Source: Nemopilema nomurai
Taxonomy: Eukaryota; Cnidaria; Scyphozoa; Rhizostomeae; Rhizostomatidae
NCBI GenBank assembly: GCA_003864495.1
Contig: ML133426.1
Span: 1,240,001 to 1,304,000, forward strand
Direction of reading: 5' to 3'
DNA length: 64,000 bases
This document shows, in pieces, positions 26,301-37,907 of this stretch (position 1 is the stretch's first letter; every line of letters starts with the position of its first letter). The position numbers were made by a program, and so were the translations under genes. Under the pieces are notes generated by a model. It saw only the letters and a list, made by a program, of their open reading frames with translations. It was not told where the DNA came from and made no database searches.

Positions 26301-29300
26301 TCAAAGCTTACAACATCTCACAAACAAAGATACCGCTGCCAGGGCTTCAAAGTTTACCCAACTGGAAATGCTTATAATCTCCGAGATAATGACAGCAATA
26401 TACAACAGCAGCAAAGATTCGTCCGCAAGCGATAAGAGGGATGCTCTTTACGAGAACGCGTCCAAACTTCTACACGAGCTGATGGATGCTGTTTCGATGC
26501 AGCACGAGAACTGCTCCCTGACAGAGGACCACTGGGCTGAAGCCGATTTGAAGCAGATCCTCAAGGACACGATGGACGACCTCGACTTACTCAAAGAGGC
26601 CATCGTTGTTGACAGTGACGCTTCCTTTCAAGCAAATGACGTCATCAAGTATACGGCCTACGTCTGCAAGCAGTTGAACGAGCGCTGCCAGGCGATGGAG
26701 GAGGACATGAACTACTGTCTGGAGAAGTTCCAGGGCCTAGTCACTTTTGAAGAAGGTGAGAAGGTGTCTTGTGTCTAAGAATGCGATTTCTGATGTTGAT
26801 GAATGCCTCTAACGAAGGCTTTGATAAAATGAATGTTTATGAATGTAAGGCAGAGAAGCCTTCTTCACGGTGAATCATGTTTTAGGCGTTGCCTTCCCGG
26901 TCCGAGTTTCCTAAGATGCTATATAAAACACAAGTAATTTTAACTCAATTAAGATTAGTCATGAAGTGGGGCGTGTATAGATCATACATAAAGAAAACCA
27001 GTCGATGTTACTTTCCATTTGTCAGCGTTTCTAAATCTCAAATGTTTCCAAAAAGGCAATGCAATGGACTGGTCACAATGTAAAGATATGAAACATGAAA
27101 TTCATTGTATAACATAGTTTGTCTTTTCTAAATATATACGTCATTTGGTATCAATATTGAGTGAATTATCATCGTGTCAATCAATCTGTAGATGACGGTT
27201 TGCATAGAAAAATGAAAAAGCTCTTGGAATTCTTGGACAACAACAGAGAAGGAGGTAAGCAGAAAATCTTCAACTTCCTTAAATTTCACCGGTAAATGAA
27301 ATCATTTTTCCAAATCTGTGTACCTATAAAGTTTGCAAAATTCACGGGGCCTTTTTCCAAACAATGTTGAAAAGCAATTTACTTTATCTACATTCTAAAC
27401 TTTTCACCTTGGTGCAATTTAAGAGAATATCCTTTTCCGAAATAAACATGCGTGCTCCTATTGATAAGTAACAGGAGAAATTCTCGCCTTTACTTCAACT
27501 ATTGAAAAGTATAATTGGGAAATAAAGATGATTCTCTTTCCCTAAAAATGACGAGTTAGTAGTTCAATGCCTTGTACTAAGAATACAACGTTCAACAACT
27601 CGTTTAATTTTCACAGATATAGCGGAGCTGGTGAATTACGAAGCTGTTGGTTTTGACATCGAGTTCATAGCTTGGCTAATCAGCGTACACATGGCGCTGA
27701 GATTGGCCTTGGCTCTACTTTCACTGCCCGGCGGAAATGTCAGTGCTTTTGAAGTGAACGGCGAGGAAATTGGGAACAAGCAAGGTGACAGCAAATTGGA
27801 GCATTTGATGAATGACACTTTCGAAAGCATCACGAGCATCGACGAAGATTCTACGCTGGATGACTTCGACCAGAGTTACGACAACTTCAACGGATATGAC
27901 TGCATGAGCGAGAGTGTGTATGCGAAGGCCTCGACCCCAAAACGAGGTCATTACATGCCGTTGAACATTCAAAACCAGCTCTATGGCACTGGGAAAGAAA
28001 GGCTCGCGAAGTTCCTCCCCAAAGAGTCGCATTTCCATCAGATATCTAGCTCGAGGATGAATAGCAGAGGTGGGGGTTTCTTGGAGCCAAACTTGTGGTC
28101 GGCCAAGGGGTGCTTGAACGTGAGCCTGGCGTCTGATTTGTCGGATTTTGACAGCACGGATGGCGCACCCGGCGAAATGGACATTACGCATGAGCAGAGA
28201 ATGAAGCATCGGCGGCTGATTGACAGCAATGTCACTAAACTGGAAGAGAAGTGTGACCTGCTTGAAGAGAAGAACTCGAAGCTGATGCGGACACTGAACG
28301 TGATTATGAGAGAGAATAAGGATGTGAACGAGAAGTTGCGGTTGATGGAAGTAGGAAAACTGAAAACCGCCAGGGAGATTGAGGACTTCGATCACAAATT
28401 GCGCAAATTATCAACGGACAAGAAAGCGATAGAATTCAGTCTAAAAGAAGCAAGGAACGAGTTGAAGAAGGCTGAAAAAGAAGCCAAGAGGTTTTCATTG
28501 GAGAACAAGCAAACGCAGATACAGAACCACGGATTGCAGCGTCAGGTATCGATGAAGGACGGAGAAAATGAGTCACTCCGTCAGCAGATTGCTGAGCTGA
28601 AAACAGAGCTTGCAGCTTCGAAGGCTGATGTGGAAGTGTCATCGAAAAGATTAGAGGAGCTGGAAGAGAAAAGCAAAGAAGATAATACCAGGATGAAGGA
28701 ATTGACAGCAGACAAAGAAGAGAAGCTGACAGAGCTGAAGGCGCTATGTGGGATGCTGGAGAAGTCTTTGGCAGGAGGGGACATCGACGAGTCGCGGAAA
28801 GCCAAAGGTGCTGAAGTTGGAGATGAGGAGGGAACCTTTGAAACGGAGCTTTTCGTGGCGATAGAGAATAACATCAGAATTGAAGGCATAGTCAACGAGG
28901 CCAAAGCAAGGCTCTTGAAGTTGGTTGACCCAGAAAACGAACAAGAGGATGGAAGCAGAAAAAAGAAGGATGGCGTGGTAATTGTAGATCCCAAAGACGC
29001 AGCGAACAAGCCAATAAAAAGGAGAACGCCACAAAAGAGCAGAGGGGGAGACACAAAGACGAGCGCTCTAAGAAGGGCCAAGTCGTTGCGAAATGAGGCT
29101 GGACGAAGACCTGTAGTCGTGAACAAAGCGAACGATGCGGTTGTTCCACGAGGTGCCAAGATCAAGGAGCTGATGAACGAAAAGCTGAAGATTGAGAAGA
29201 GCTACAAAGAGCTCCTTCTGAAGAACGAGAAAGTAGAGGAAGAGCTGAAGACGACGAAAAGCCAGGTTGAGATGCTGGTGTCTGAATGCGGAGTGCTTGA

Positions 29301-29928
29301 CCACGAGTTGGCGAAAATGAAAAAGAACGGGACAGGAGAGACATCGTCAAGGACCAATTCAGAGCTGGATGTAACGGGAGTCTCTAGCAGGTACGAAGAT
29401 TCGCTGTTCCTGAGAACGAAGGATATCGATAAATTGAGCGAAAAGCAAGATGAGTTACGAAGAGATTTAGAGGATTCTCAAAACAGGGTGAATGAGCTGG
29501 AAACAGAGTTGGCAGTAAGTTTGGACGAGAATCTAGCTGCGAAGAGGCACGCGCGGGAAGTGGAGCGAAAGTATGAAGAAACCAAGTCAGAGATGCAGCA
29601 TTACCAAGGCCAGAATTACAGCCAGAAGATTGAGAACTCGCGACTGCGAGATCACGTGATACAGCTGACGCAAGAGCTGAGCAGAGAGCAGCAACGGGTG
29701 GAGCAGCTGGCAAGCAAACTGGGCAACACGAAGGAGCGCAATGCATCGCAGGTACGGAGATTGGAAGGGGAGATGTTGAAGTGCGTGAAGAAGTTGGACC
29801 GTTACAGAGAAAGGGAGAGGGCGAGGCGGCAGGAAATCAAGCAGATGGATAACTCTGGCAAGGATTCTTCCGAGGCGGACAGCGGTATGGTTCCGGACCA
29901 TAGTGACGAGAGCGTACACCTAAAGTGA
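17385..29928 (+). CDS. Orphan kinesin-like motor protein with long coiled-coil tail (19 exons)
   Basis: Exons: 17385-17447, 17915-17960, 18273-18376, 18700-18783, 19296-19383, 20433-20530, 20887-20986, 21608-21731, 22297-22367, 22846-22913, 23564-23625, 24012-24110, 24476-24590, 24863-24973, 25394-25445, 25752-25837, 26278-26755, 27192-27254 and 27617-29928. All phases agree, and 4,224 nt give 1,407 residues. A TGA directly precedes the ATG. The motor (about residues 38-411) has IKVYIRVRPFN, the P-loop GQTGTGKTH, SSRSH and DLAGSER. It is N-terminal, so plus-end-directed microtubule transport is the default expectation. After the motor come a neck-like helix (VDYKILAKRL), a helical 160-residue region in exon 17, and a coiled-coil tail. 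The neck and motor ending recall plant-type ARK/KIN-U kinesins, but I see no armadillo repeats, and the family is not assigned. Confidence 0.9.
19505..19756. mobile_element. TIR element (MITE-like, TA-flanked) in kinesin intron 5
   Basis: The left arm CTACAATCCCGGACAAAA (19505 on) is repeated inverted at the right end as TTTTGTCCGGGATTGTAG (to 19756), and pairing continues inward to GTTGAGAC. TA at 19506-19507 and 19754-19755 may be the target duplication, as for Tc1/mariner-type elements. The interior is itself partly palindromic (a run of C near 19584-19595 against runs of G near 19660-19675). It has no coding capacity at about 250 bp, so it is non-autonomous. Confidence 0.85.
22846..23625 (+). 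other. Acidic insertion between switch I and switch II (exons 10-11)
   Basis: About 66 residues separate SSRSH from DLAGSER, against about 25 in kinesin-1. The extra 40 or so come mainly from two small exons (22846-22913 and 23564-23625). They carry FKDEEPLNSSQSDMNASCDY and DGEMSAMMLEEDIILRG, which are acidic and Ser-rich. This corresponds to surface loop 10 of the motor. Both exons have good splice sites and fit the phases on either side. Confidence 0.8.
23002..23205. mobile_element. TIR element (copy 2 of the family also at 11130) in kinesin intron 10
   Basis: About 50 bases at the left end (CAATAGCAAGAAATAGCGG onward, through ACTAAAAGTACTTTTT) are repeated in inverted orientation at 23156-23205 with few mismatches. 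The 100-base interior resembles 11134-11250. The element is about 204 bp, non-coding, and lies between exons 10 and 11. I cannot see a clear target duplication. Confidence 0.85.
24134..24290. repeat. Imperfect tandem repeat of about 35 bp after kinesin exon 12
   Basis: Four imperfect copies of a unit like AAACAAATCAAATAATTCAG followed by TAAGCAATGGAAAT run from shortly after the donor at 24111. Early copies have TGACAATAAACAATGG in place of CAGTAAGCAATGG. Confidence 0.75.
27617..29928 (+). other. Kinesin tail exon: acidic linker, coiled coils and a basic stretch
   Basis: The 2.3 kb last exon encodes about 770 residues. It begins with a hydrophobic helical stretch (FIAWLISVHMALRLALALL), then an acidic segment (SITSIDEDSTLDDFDQSYDN). 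Heptad-rich Glu/Lys/Leu coiled coil follows from about 28200 to 28800. A basic linker around 29000-29100 (KPIKRRTPQKSRGG) separates this from a second coiled coil (about 29160-29830). The tail probably drives dimerisation and cargo binding. The basic linker could bind microtubules or act as a nuclear signal, which is inference. Long open frames on the opposite strand are composition shadows. Confidence 0.85.
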
Positions 29929-31609
29929 GGCGCATCGGCACAATATCCCAGCTGCGGGGGAGTGCATGGTCTTTTGCCAGCGAAATAAATCAATAGTGAA
30001 ACCAAAAGCCCTGTTAATGCAGCTAAATTGCATTTTCAAAATGAAATTACTTTTCTCTAATTTTGTGAACAATTTAGATCAGAGAATGACCAAGTGGTAG
30101 TATTTCTATCACAATTCTGTAAAGAATCTAGATTGCTTATGCAAGTCTTTTTAACCTTGAAGCATCCAATATTTTAGCTTGGTGGTTATGTGAGAAACAA
30201 GTTACGAGAATAATCAATATAAAATAGTTGCATTTGTTTGCAAAAATGAAGCCGATGCTTGTAATTTTGTTAAACAAAGATACATAAATCTAATTTCGAT
30301 TATTGTCTGCATGACGTAATGGAGAATCGGACGTTTCAAGGAACTGGTTAAGGTTTTCCTGCACCAGTACTAAACGATCGAGTCAGCCTCTATGCATGCG
30401 TCATAAATCCAATTAATCTGAATTCTTATAGAAATGCTTTCTAGACGAAATGTTTTCTAATATTGACAGTTCAAGAATCTTTTCTAATGTAAGTGAGAAA
30501 CTGTTTTTAACCTTTTTAAATTTTTTGTAGTTTTGCAGATTTAAATATTTTCTAGTATTGTAGATCTTTTCTATCAATGCCTTTTTGGAGCCTGGCTTCC
30601 TTTTAATACCGGAGTTAAAATCTCTCTCTTGAAAGTTCTTTAATCTGCATTTGAGAGCATCAAATTGTTGAATAACGAGCCCCTTCAAATATATCCCCTT
30701 TGTTAAGATGAATTCTTACCTCATTGTTAGAAAAAGTTCATTTTAAAGCCAAACCACAAATAAAAACAGCAAAAATGTGTATAAGATCCTCACAGATATA
30801 TATTAATGGTAAATTTTGCAAGAAACTTACAAGAAACGACGTTTTAATGCATTAGAGTTCAGCCTTATAGCTTTGCACGCTTTCGTCCAACATGCTCAGT
30901 CTGTCCAGATCTGTCTGAAACGTTTTTAAAATTGCTTCCTGCAATTTAGTTAAGAATTCTACATTAGATGTTAAGACTGATAAATGACGATCTCTTTATT
31001 CAAATGAACTGAAGTAATTTTTTGACAACAAATTGCTGTATAAATATATTTATTGCAAGAAAGACACTTAATCTAATGCATGATCTTTTCAGAATCTTGC
31101 TTTGATGTATATCTGCTTAGATTTTTTATTATCAATTATCAATATTTATATTTTTGAAAAGTGTAATTTTTTACTGTTTTTGTCTTCTTATTGACATATA
31201 GCCATCTGTGACGCAAGTCAAATAAGTTGATGGGTATTGTAACGAATGCATTTTTGGGAAATTGACGGTATCATTGGGTTACAGAGCTTTTTACCAAATT
31301 AAAACTTGAAAAGCAATCAAAACAAATAGAGACTGCAAAGAGACATCATTATAAGGAAACTTTTAACAACAGAAGTTTCAATGAAGGAACGAGATGAAAA
31401 TAAGATCGTTTTTTGCAACAAAAAACCATGCAACTAGAACATGCATGGCAATAGATCGTCGTGGAGCATCGCCTGGCCTATGGACGAAACAAAAGGCTTC
31501 AAAATGAAAATGCTTTACAAAAAGCTGGCACAGGACAAGAAAATAAATAGCAAAAAACAACACAAAAGTCTGTCTGTTGGTTGAAAAGAAAAAGAGAGTT
31601 TGCTACCGA
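29929..31609. other. Spacer between convergent genes
   Basis: The region is AT-rich and holds the 3' UTRs of the kinesin (plus) and the RING/TPR gene (minus). For the minus gene, AATAAA on the minus strand (TTTATT at 31049-31054) is a possible poly(A) signal. The minus-strand frame at 30413-30688 is Lys-rich and unrecognised, and I do not call it a gene. Confidence 0.4.
29984..29989 (+). promoter_or_regulatory. Poly(A) signal (AATAAA) of the kinesin gene
   Basis: A canonical AATAAA lies about 55 bases after the TGA at 29926-29928. This implies a very short 3' UTR. Confidence 0.6.
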
Positions 31610-34600
31610 TTAAACCCAGCACTTGATCTTGAAGAAGTTCTGCAACTCCACATCGTTGACTTCCTTTTCTACGATTTTCGAGTACACTCTTTTTAGGATC
31701 TCGAACTTGAACTTGTTCTCAAGAACTTCAACAGTCTTATCTAAAGAGGAGAAACCCATCACGTTCCCATACTCGATCATGCTCTTTTCAAGGTGAGGAT
31801 TGTCGAAGTCCTCGATCTTCACCGAAAGCCTGATAATTTCACCATGCAGGAAAGCATCGTCGAAGCCGAGCTCCTTTGGGAATGGATACTTGCAGTAAAC
31901 CGCAATCGCTTGTTTTGGATGGGTCTCTTGCACCATCTCGGCCAGTTCGATGTAGGCGTCGTGGGTGCTCGGTGCCATATCTATGACGTCACTATATAGC
32001 TGCTTGATCTCGCCCCAGTAATGATCTTTGTCTATGCGTGACAAAACTCTCGCAAGGCCTAAACGTGGATGGTATGTTGCTGTATTGAGCACCGCAGCGT
32101 CCTCACTCAATGGCCCATCCGCACCACCCTTATCCTCTCCCCCTTTCGTCTCTTCCTTCGCAGCAGAATCCGTCGGTGTTGACTTGGTCCCGTTGGAAGC
32201 TTTTTCTGATGATTTCGCTGGGGCTTTTTTGGCACCAACACAGGTTTTAGAGTGGGTCTTTTCTAAACTCGTCCCTGCAAAAGAAGCAGCTACAAAATCA
32301 ATAGACTGTTTATGAGATTTGAAAGGGATACATGTTTTTATACCATAGCCTAATACAAATACTAGGAAAACTAACAGGATCTGAATGACATTAATTCTGT
32401 CCTTCCTTTAATCAGAATCTGAAAACCAACCCACATGCGATTTCATCAAGAGATGAGACATGAGACTTGACTGCCTAGCCAAAGATAGTAACTGAATATT
32501 CAACATTATAGTCAGATAGAAACGGACATTGAATTAGCACCTGATGAAAAACAACCAATGAAAATCGCAGCTTGTTAGACACGTTTGAAAGCCGCTTGGA
32601 AGATATCTCAAATTCTTTCTTTTTTATACTTATGGCTTTTATCATAACCACATTTTCGAGATATTTTCGAAAATAATTGTCTCGCAAACCTTGCCTCCAT
32701 GATAAGATAGGTCGAATATCTTGGGCGGCCATTGTCATTGTGCGACGAGTAAAAGTGAAAGGACCAGCAATAAATAGAAATTGAAAAGCAAAACCGAGAT
32801 GAAATTACAACAAATTAAATCAAACCGTGGAGACAAAAAGAAATGTGCTAATAACACTTGTTATTATGCCAAATAAGCCACTCCCTGTAAATCCAATCTC
32901 GAAACAGCGTGGTCTAGGTGCAAAGGTGGGATCTAACAAGATGTGTTTTAGAGGTAAAACTGGTCCATTCCGGATTAATTTGATAGCCAAAGACTTTCAG
33001 TTAACGTGACTATACTTTGAATTACTTCACAAACGCCACGTGCTTTGGAACAATCGCAACCAAATGCGTTAGTGTTGCGGTTTTTCCCGCCGATTAGATT
33101 AGGGTGAATCCTAAACAAAATTTGACGGGCTTTGCATCGATAATGGTAAATTTTAAAGTGGTTTCCCAAAGCTAAACCGTTGTGTTGACTGTTAAAGGTG
33201 TCCTATGAATAAGAAATGAAAATGCTCTCAACGACCTAGTCACCAAAGATAATCGAGATTTGTCATGGACAGATAGAATTCATATGTACCTTTGCATATG
33301 GAAAGGGAGTTGAAATTAAAAGCGTAGTTTTATTTTCCCAGCACCTTTCATGTTAATTTTTGGCAATGCTTGGAGTTTTAAAAAGCAGTCTTCACGGAGC
33401 ATAAAAGCTTCAGACGTAGGTATGAGACCACAAAAGCTTTCTAACGCCCCGCAGTGCATTTAAAGGAAAAGGCACGTTTCTGTATAACTTCGTGGAAAGT
33501 TCACTTCAGACAAGGAGATAAAAAGAACAATTGGTTAAAAATTTATTTTGGCTCCCCTAACATGATAGCATTATCTTGAAGCATTTTTGAGGGCGACTTA
33601 GAACGGAGCACAAGGAGAGGCGCTTGTAGAGGACTATCAGAACAGACAATGACGTCATGATTGCGGTCACGTTGATTACAAACGGGGTCTAGTACAAACA
33701 GGAGACATTCCCCCCAAAACTTCTCTATGAGAGTAAAATAGAATGCCTTTTTATTGAAGTTATAGCAAGAGATAGAAGAAATACCTGATTTTTTTATCGA
33801 TGGTGAAGCACTTTCTTTGGATGCTTGTGTTTGCTGGACTTTCGCCGGAGTCGTAGACACTTTTGCTCTGCTCCCAGTAGTGGCTGGCTTTCCTTTGGGT
33901 ACAACCGCTTTGCCTTTTGCGGGCACCGAAGATTTTCCTGCCGAAGTTGTTTGGCTCGGCTTTGACGGGCCTAGTTGCCAATCAAACAGTATTATCAAGA
34001 GGCATCTCAACAATCTACTTGCACCTATATACCATTATAATATATGCTATCATCATTCATCATTTCCACTTTTCTTCCAGACCCTGCAAATATCATCAGA
34101 AAGAAACTGCAGTCCTTTAGGTGAAACCAAAGTCGAAGAGGCAACAAAGTTTCGCATTCAGAATATACTTAGAGTGAAGACAAAGTTGGCATGGATCAAC
34201 GAACGGTGAATTCTACTGCGAGTATGATGCCGATGATTACTACGTAGTTTCGAGCTATCGAGTCAGTGCTTTATTAGAGAGCAATCGGTTCTCACACCAT
34301 CGATCGGTAAAAGTGAAGAAGAGCTCCAGAAAAGGCATCTTATATGAAACTAGTCAGTTACATAACTGCTGATACAATGTGGCTCAACTGCAGTTAAACC
34401 AAATTAATTGCCCTTTAAATGAATACGCCGCGAGGTAGTAAAAAGCTACAGAAAGTATGCTCGCGTTGACCAGATGTTTGTAGTCCTTAAGCTTTGGAAT
34501 GCAAGTGCGATGGACTTGCTTACTTTTCCACTCTACGCTTTTGTGGTTTTTAATACTATCTATTTGTTTTGATTCAATCTAAATCGGGTTACATTTGCTA

Positions 34601-37600
34601 CCTAGCAGCACCAAACGAAGTATTCTGATCACGATTGGGAATTTGGCAACAGACACAGGGCCAATATCAAACAACAGCAGATTTGTTCGTCTTCAGCATA
34701 TCACGCGATTGGCATCTCGAATTCAAGTTCAAGGCCTAAAACTGACAAGTCGGTCAAGCAGTTTTGTGAACTTGAGTCTTCCTTACCCGAGAAGCTTCTA
34801 AAAGTCTGTTGCCAGATAGGGCAGAAATGAAGCTTAAAAGCGGGAACTTTCTGCCACCGTAAATTATCGTGTTGATGACGAAGATGTTTCATAATTTTGA
34901 CAACGAAGCAAAGCAGAAGCAATGAATAAACTCACCTCTGGCAGCGGGGGAGCTTTTTGTGAGTGGCTTTGAAGGAGCTGGCCCAGTTTTGGACTGTGAT
35001 AGCGAGGTTGGCTTGGTAGAAGGAACAGCCTGCGCTTGTCTCTCCTTTTCCTGCCTCTCTTTCCACCAATCAGACTCCTTTATCATCCACGAGACCTCCT
35101 TGCCAAAAACGCGTTTATTCTCGAACTGCATGCTGGCCCGGTAGCTGTTTTCTGCCTGCTTGAGGTCATTTGCGTCGCTTGCTTCAGCGCCTTCGTAGAA
35201 TGCGAGCTGCGCATCGCCAAGGCGGTACAAAGATCGAGAGGACGAAGGACAAAGAACAACAGCCTCTTCGCAAATCTAAAGTGGCAAGTGAAAAACTAAC
35301 TCTTGCTAATGAAAGTATTCAACCCAGTACTACAACTATGGGACACATTAGACTACAAGTTCTCTTTAAGTCTGGGCTTCATTAACTGTTATTAGTAATT
35401 CTAAAGACGTTACGTCACGACTTACCCTCTTCTGTAAACTAAGCACCTTGCTGCCTGCGGAGGAGAGCTCAAAAGATCGTGACAAGGCAGATAATCTTTC
35501 CCAGTATTCGTACAACTTCCGCCTGTCTTCAGGCCTTGCCGGCGATTTTTCCCTCAACTCAGTCATCGTGAAAAGACCAAGAGAAAACTGCGCCCTCAGA
35601 GCAATCCATTGAAGGTCTTGGTATGTCTTGTTTCTATGGGTTATTCCGTTCATCAGCTGAAGGCAAAGTGAGCTCGTTTGTTTGTACATGTCTATCAAAA
35701 ACATGAGGGGTGTCACCATGTGCATATGTCACGATCAAATGCTCAACAGAAAGAATAAACAGAAAAGTGTTTCATCAAATTATGTCTTTGTCTACTATGA
35801 AATCTAAAGCTTTCTTTAAGGAAGATCTACAAATTTCTTGCCTGTTCATTGGAAATCTGGTAATGGTTATATTGATTCAATCAAAGGCTCAAGGCATGAG
35901 CTGCAATTAGATACATTTGCCTTGACCTCATTCAACAACATTCTTCAGGCCAAACGCTGACTAATGTTGCTGCTGCTGCTGCTAATTTTTAGGTTATTGG
36001 AAGCAACTCTTAATGTCTAATATGATTTACCTGCGACCTTCTTCGAGGTTCCCTTGCATTGAGAATCGCCTTCTCTTAAGAAATGAGCAAGCTGGAGCAT
36101 CCCCTCTAAGATGAGTACATTGCTATGACGCACGAATATCTCAGCACTGCACTGAGGAAAGTCGGCGCATGCATCCTCACAGAGCTTGTATAATGCATAG
36201 TCCACCCCGGCCTCAAGGAGTTTGAACGGGCTCAGATGCTGACTATGCTGTCTTCCATACTTTTTCACATAAGCTAAACCAAGGTAAAACCTGAAATTGA
36301 TGTTATGTCATTATAGCAAAATGTGTACATAAAAGCAGCAAGTCTTGGGCTTGGGCCAATAGGAAATACCCAGCATTTCTCAAGCATTTGATTGACCAAA
36401 GTCTTAGCGTTACATAAACTGAGAGTATCTGGATGTTTCCGGCAACGAAGTCTAAAACTAGCGACAAATTAGCAACTGGAAAAGAGCATTGCATCCTTGG
36501 AAACGTGAGCGATTGATTGAGTACGGATTTCAGTTTGGTGAAATGCACCTCAGAGATAACAAATAAATCGTCATTTGCTTCCTAGCTTGCTCAGGCCAAC
36601 AATTTCTTTGTCTCAATATTTCACCCCACATTGGGTGTGAAAATTCCATGGCTTCCCAGCCCCACTTTTTCCAGGTCTGGGTTAAACATATGGTGCACTT
36701 TTATGTGCCGCTGCATTGTAATATAGGCGCTGAATGTGAGTTTGAGCATGGTAATAGACACATGCAGATGTCAGGCAGGTATCCAAAGCGAAAACAGAAG
36801 GTCATCTTATGACTGGTTATGATCAAGCTTGATTGTAAACACGAATTGCGTCCGTGCAGGGTCCATGCAGAGCACATCCTTTCGATCGTGAAGTTTGAAA
36901 AATGGACGAGAATCTATCGAGCAGCATACCTTGCTTCTACACTGGTGGGCTTTAGGCCAAAAGCAGCTTCCAGCCTCTTGATAGCGTCATCGTTCTGGCC
37001 TTGCAACAACAACAACCGCCCGGCATGCATGTGATAACCAGAGTTGTTTGGGTCGCAGGCAACTGCATCTAGAACTTTGAGCAACGCTTTGGCCAAGAAC
37101 GAACAGCCGTCTGCCGTTCTTCCAAGACTGTCTTTCGGCTGTTTCGACTTCCACGCATACAGCTTCTGGACATAATCTGCCTTGGCTGACTGGTTCTGAT
37201 CCAGAAGGAAGTGGTATTCCTCGTCAATCGCCTTCAAGATAGCTGGCAGTGAAGCTCCTTCACGCACCCCCTTTGCTTGGCATATTGCCCTAATCTCATC
37301 TTCCTTCGATGAATTGCTGTTAATGTCCATCAGATTGTCAAAGGTCTTGTCCTCCTGTTGTTCAGTAACATCCTACAAAAGTATATTCACCAATAAAGGA
37401 GTTCAATATATTTAACAAAGACAGTTTCATTAACACCCAAGTAAAATGCCTGTAGGTAAAACACTTAAAGGCCTTTTCGGGGCATTGTCCTGAAATGGTT
37501 TATGTGTAAAAGTAATCAATCGGCAAAAGGCATTGCAAACTAATTTGTGTACATCATTTGGCAATACAGATGCTACGAGGCTAGGTATTATTTTTTTTAA

Positions 37601-37907
37601 TGTGGATTACCAAAACATAGTAGGCATTATTAATATTGCCACAGCCACGAATTCAACCTTGTCCTTCAAGAGGACGTTGTTTGGCATGCCCTCCTGATTT
37701 CTGGTGGATATCTAAACCTAATCGTCTGGGCTGCACAAAGATGACATGACAAGAAAGAAACCTGAGCTTTGCATCCCCAAATGTCTTCTGCGTAGAACAT
37801 CTCTTCCAGAACAACAGCAAGTTTGAAATGGTTTATTGGATTACGTGGTTTCATCTTTATCATACAAGCATAATTTTCAGCAGCAGCTTGAAGCCGAGAC
37901 ATATCAC
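31610..37907 (-). other. TPR-repeat and linker exons of the RING/TPR gene
   Basis: TPR-like helix pairs appear in exon 37907-37762 (AAAENYACMIKMKPRNPINH), exons 37372-36930 and 36290-36031 (AGRLLLLQGQNDDAIKRLEA, then FYLGLAYVKKYG), exon 35275-34936 (YRLGDAQLAFYEGAE) and exon 32274-31610 (AYIELAEMVQETHPKQAIAV). The small exon 33970-33785 and its neighbours form a Ser/Thr/Lys/Pro linker (KSSVPAKGKAVVPKGKPATT), probably disordered. TPR repeats mediate protein-protein contact. The partner is unknown. Confidence 0.72.

Noticed and set aside
28581..29165. Long minus-strand open frame (194 residues) opposite the kinesin tail exon, and similar frames at 27721-28395 and 29384-29746
   Set aside because: They lie wholly opposite a well-supported coiled-coil exon. 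Their Leu/Ser/Pro-rich composition is what the complement of Glu/Lys/Leu coding gives.
30413..30688. Lys-rich minus-strand frame of 91 residues between the convergent genes
   Set aside because: The AT-rich composition yields Lys/Asn/Leu frames by chance, and no family is recognised.
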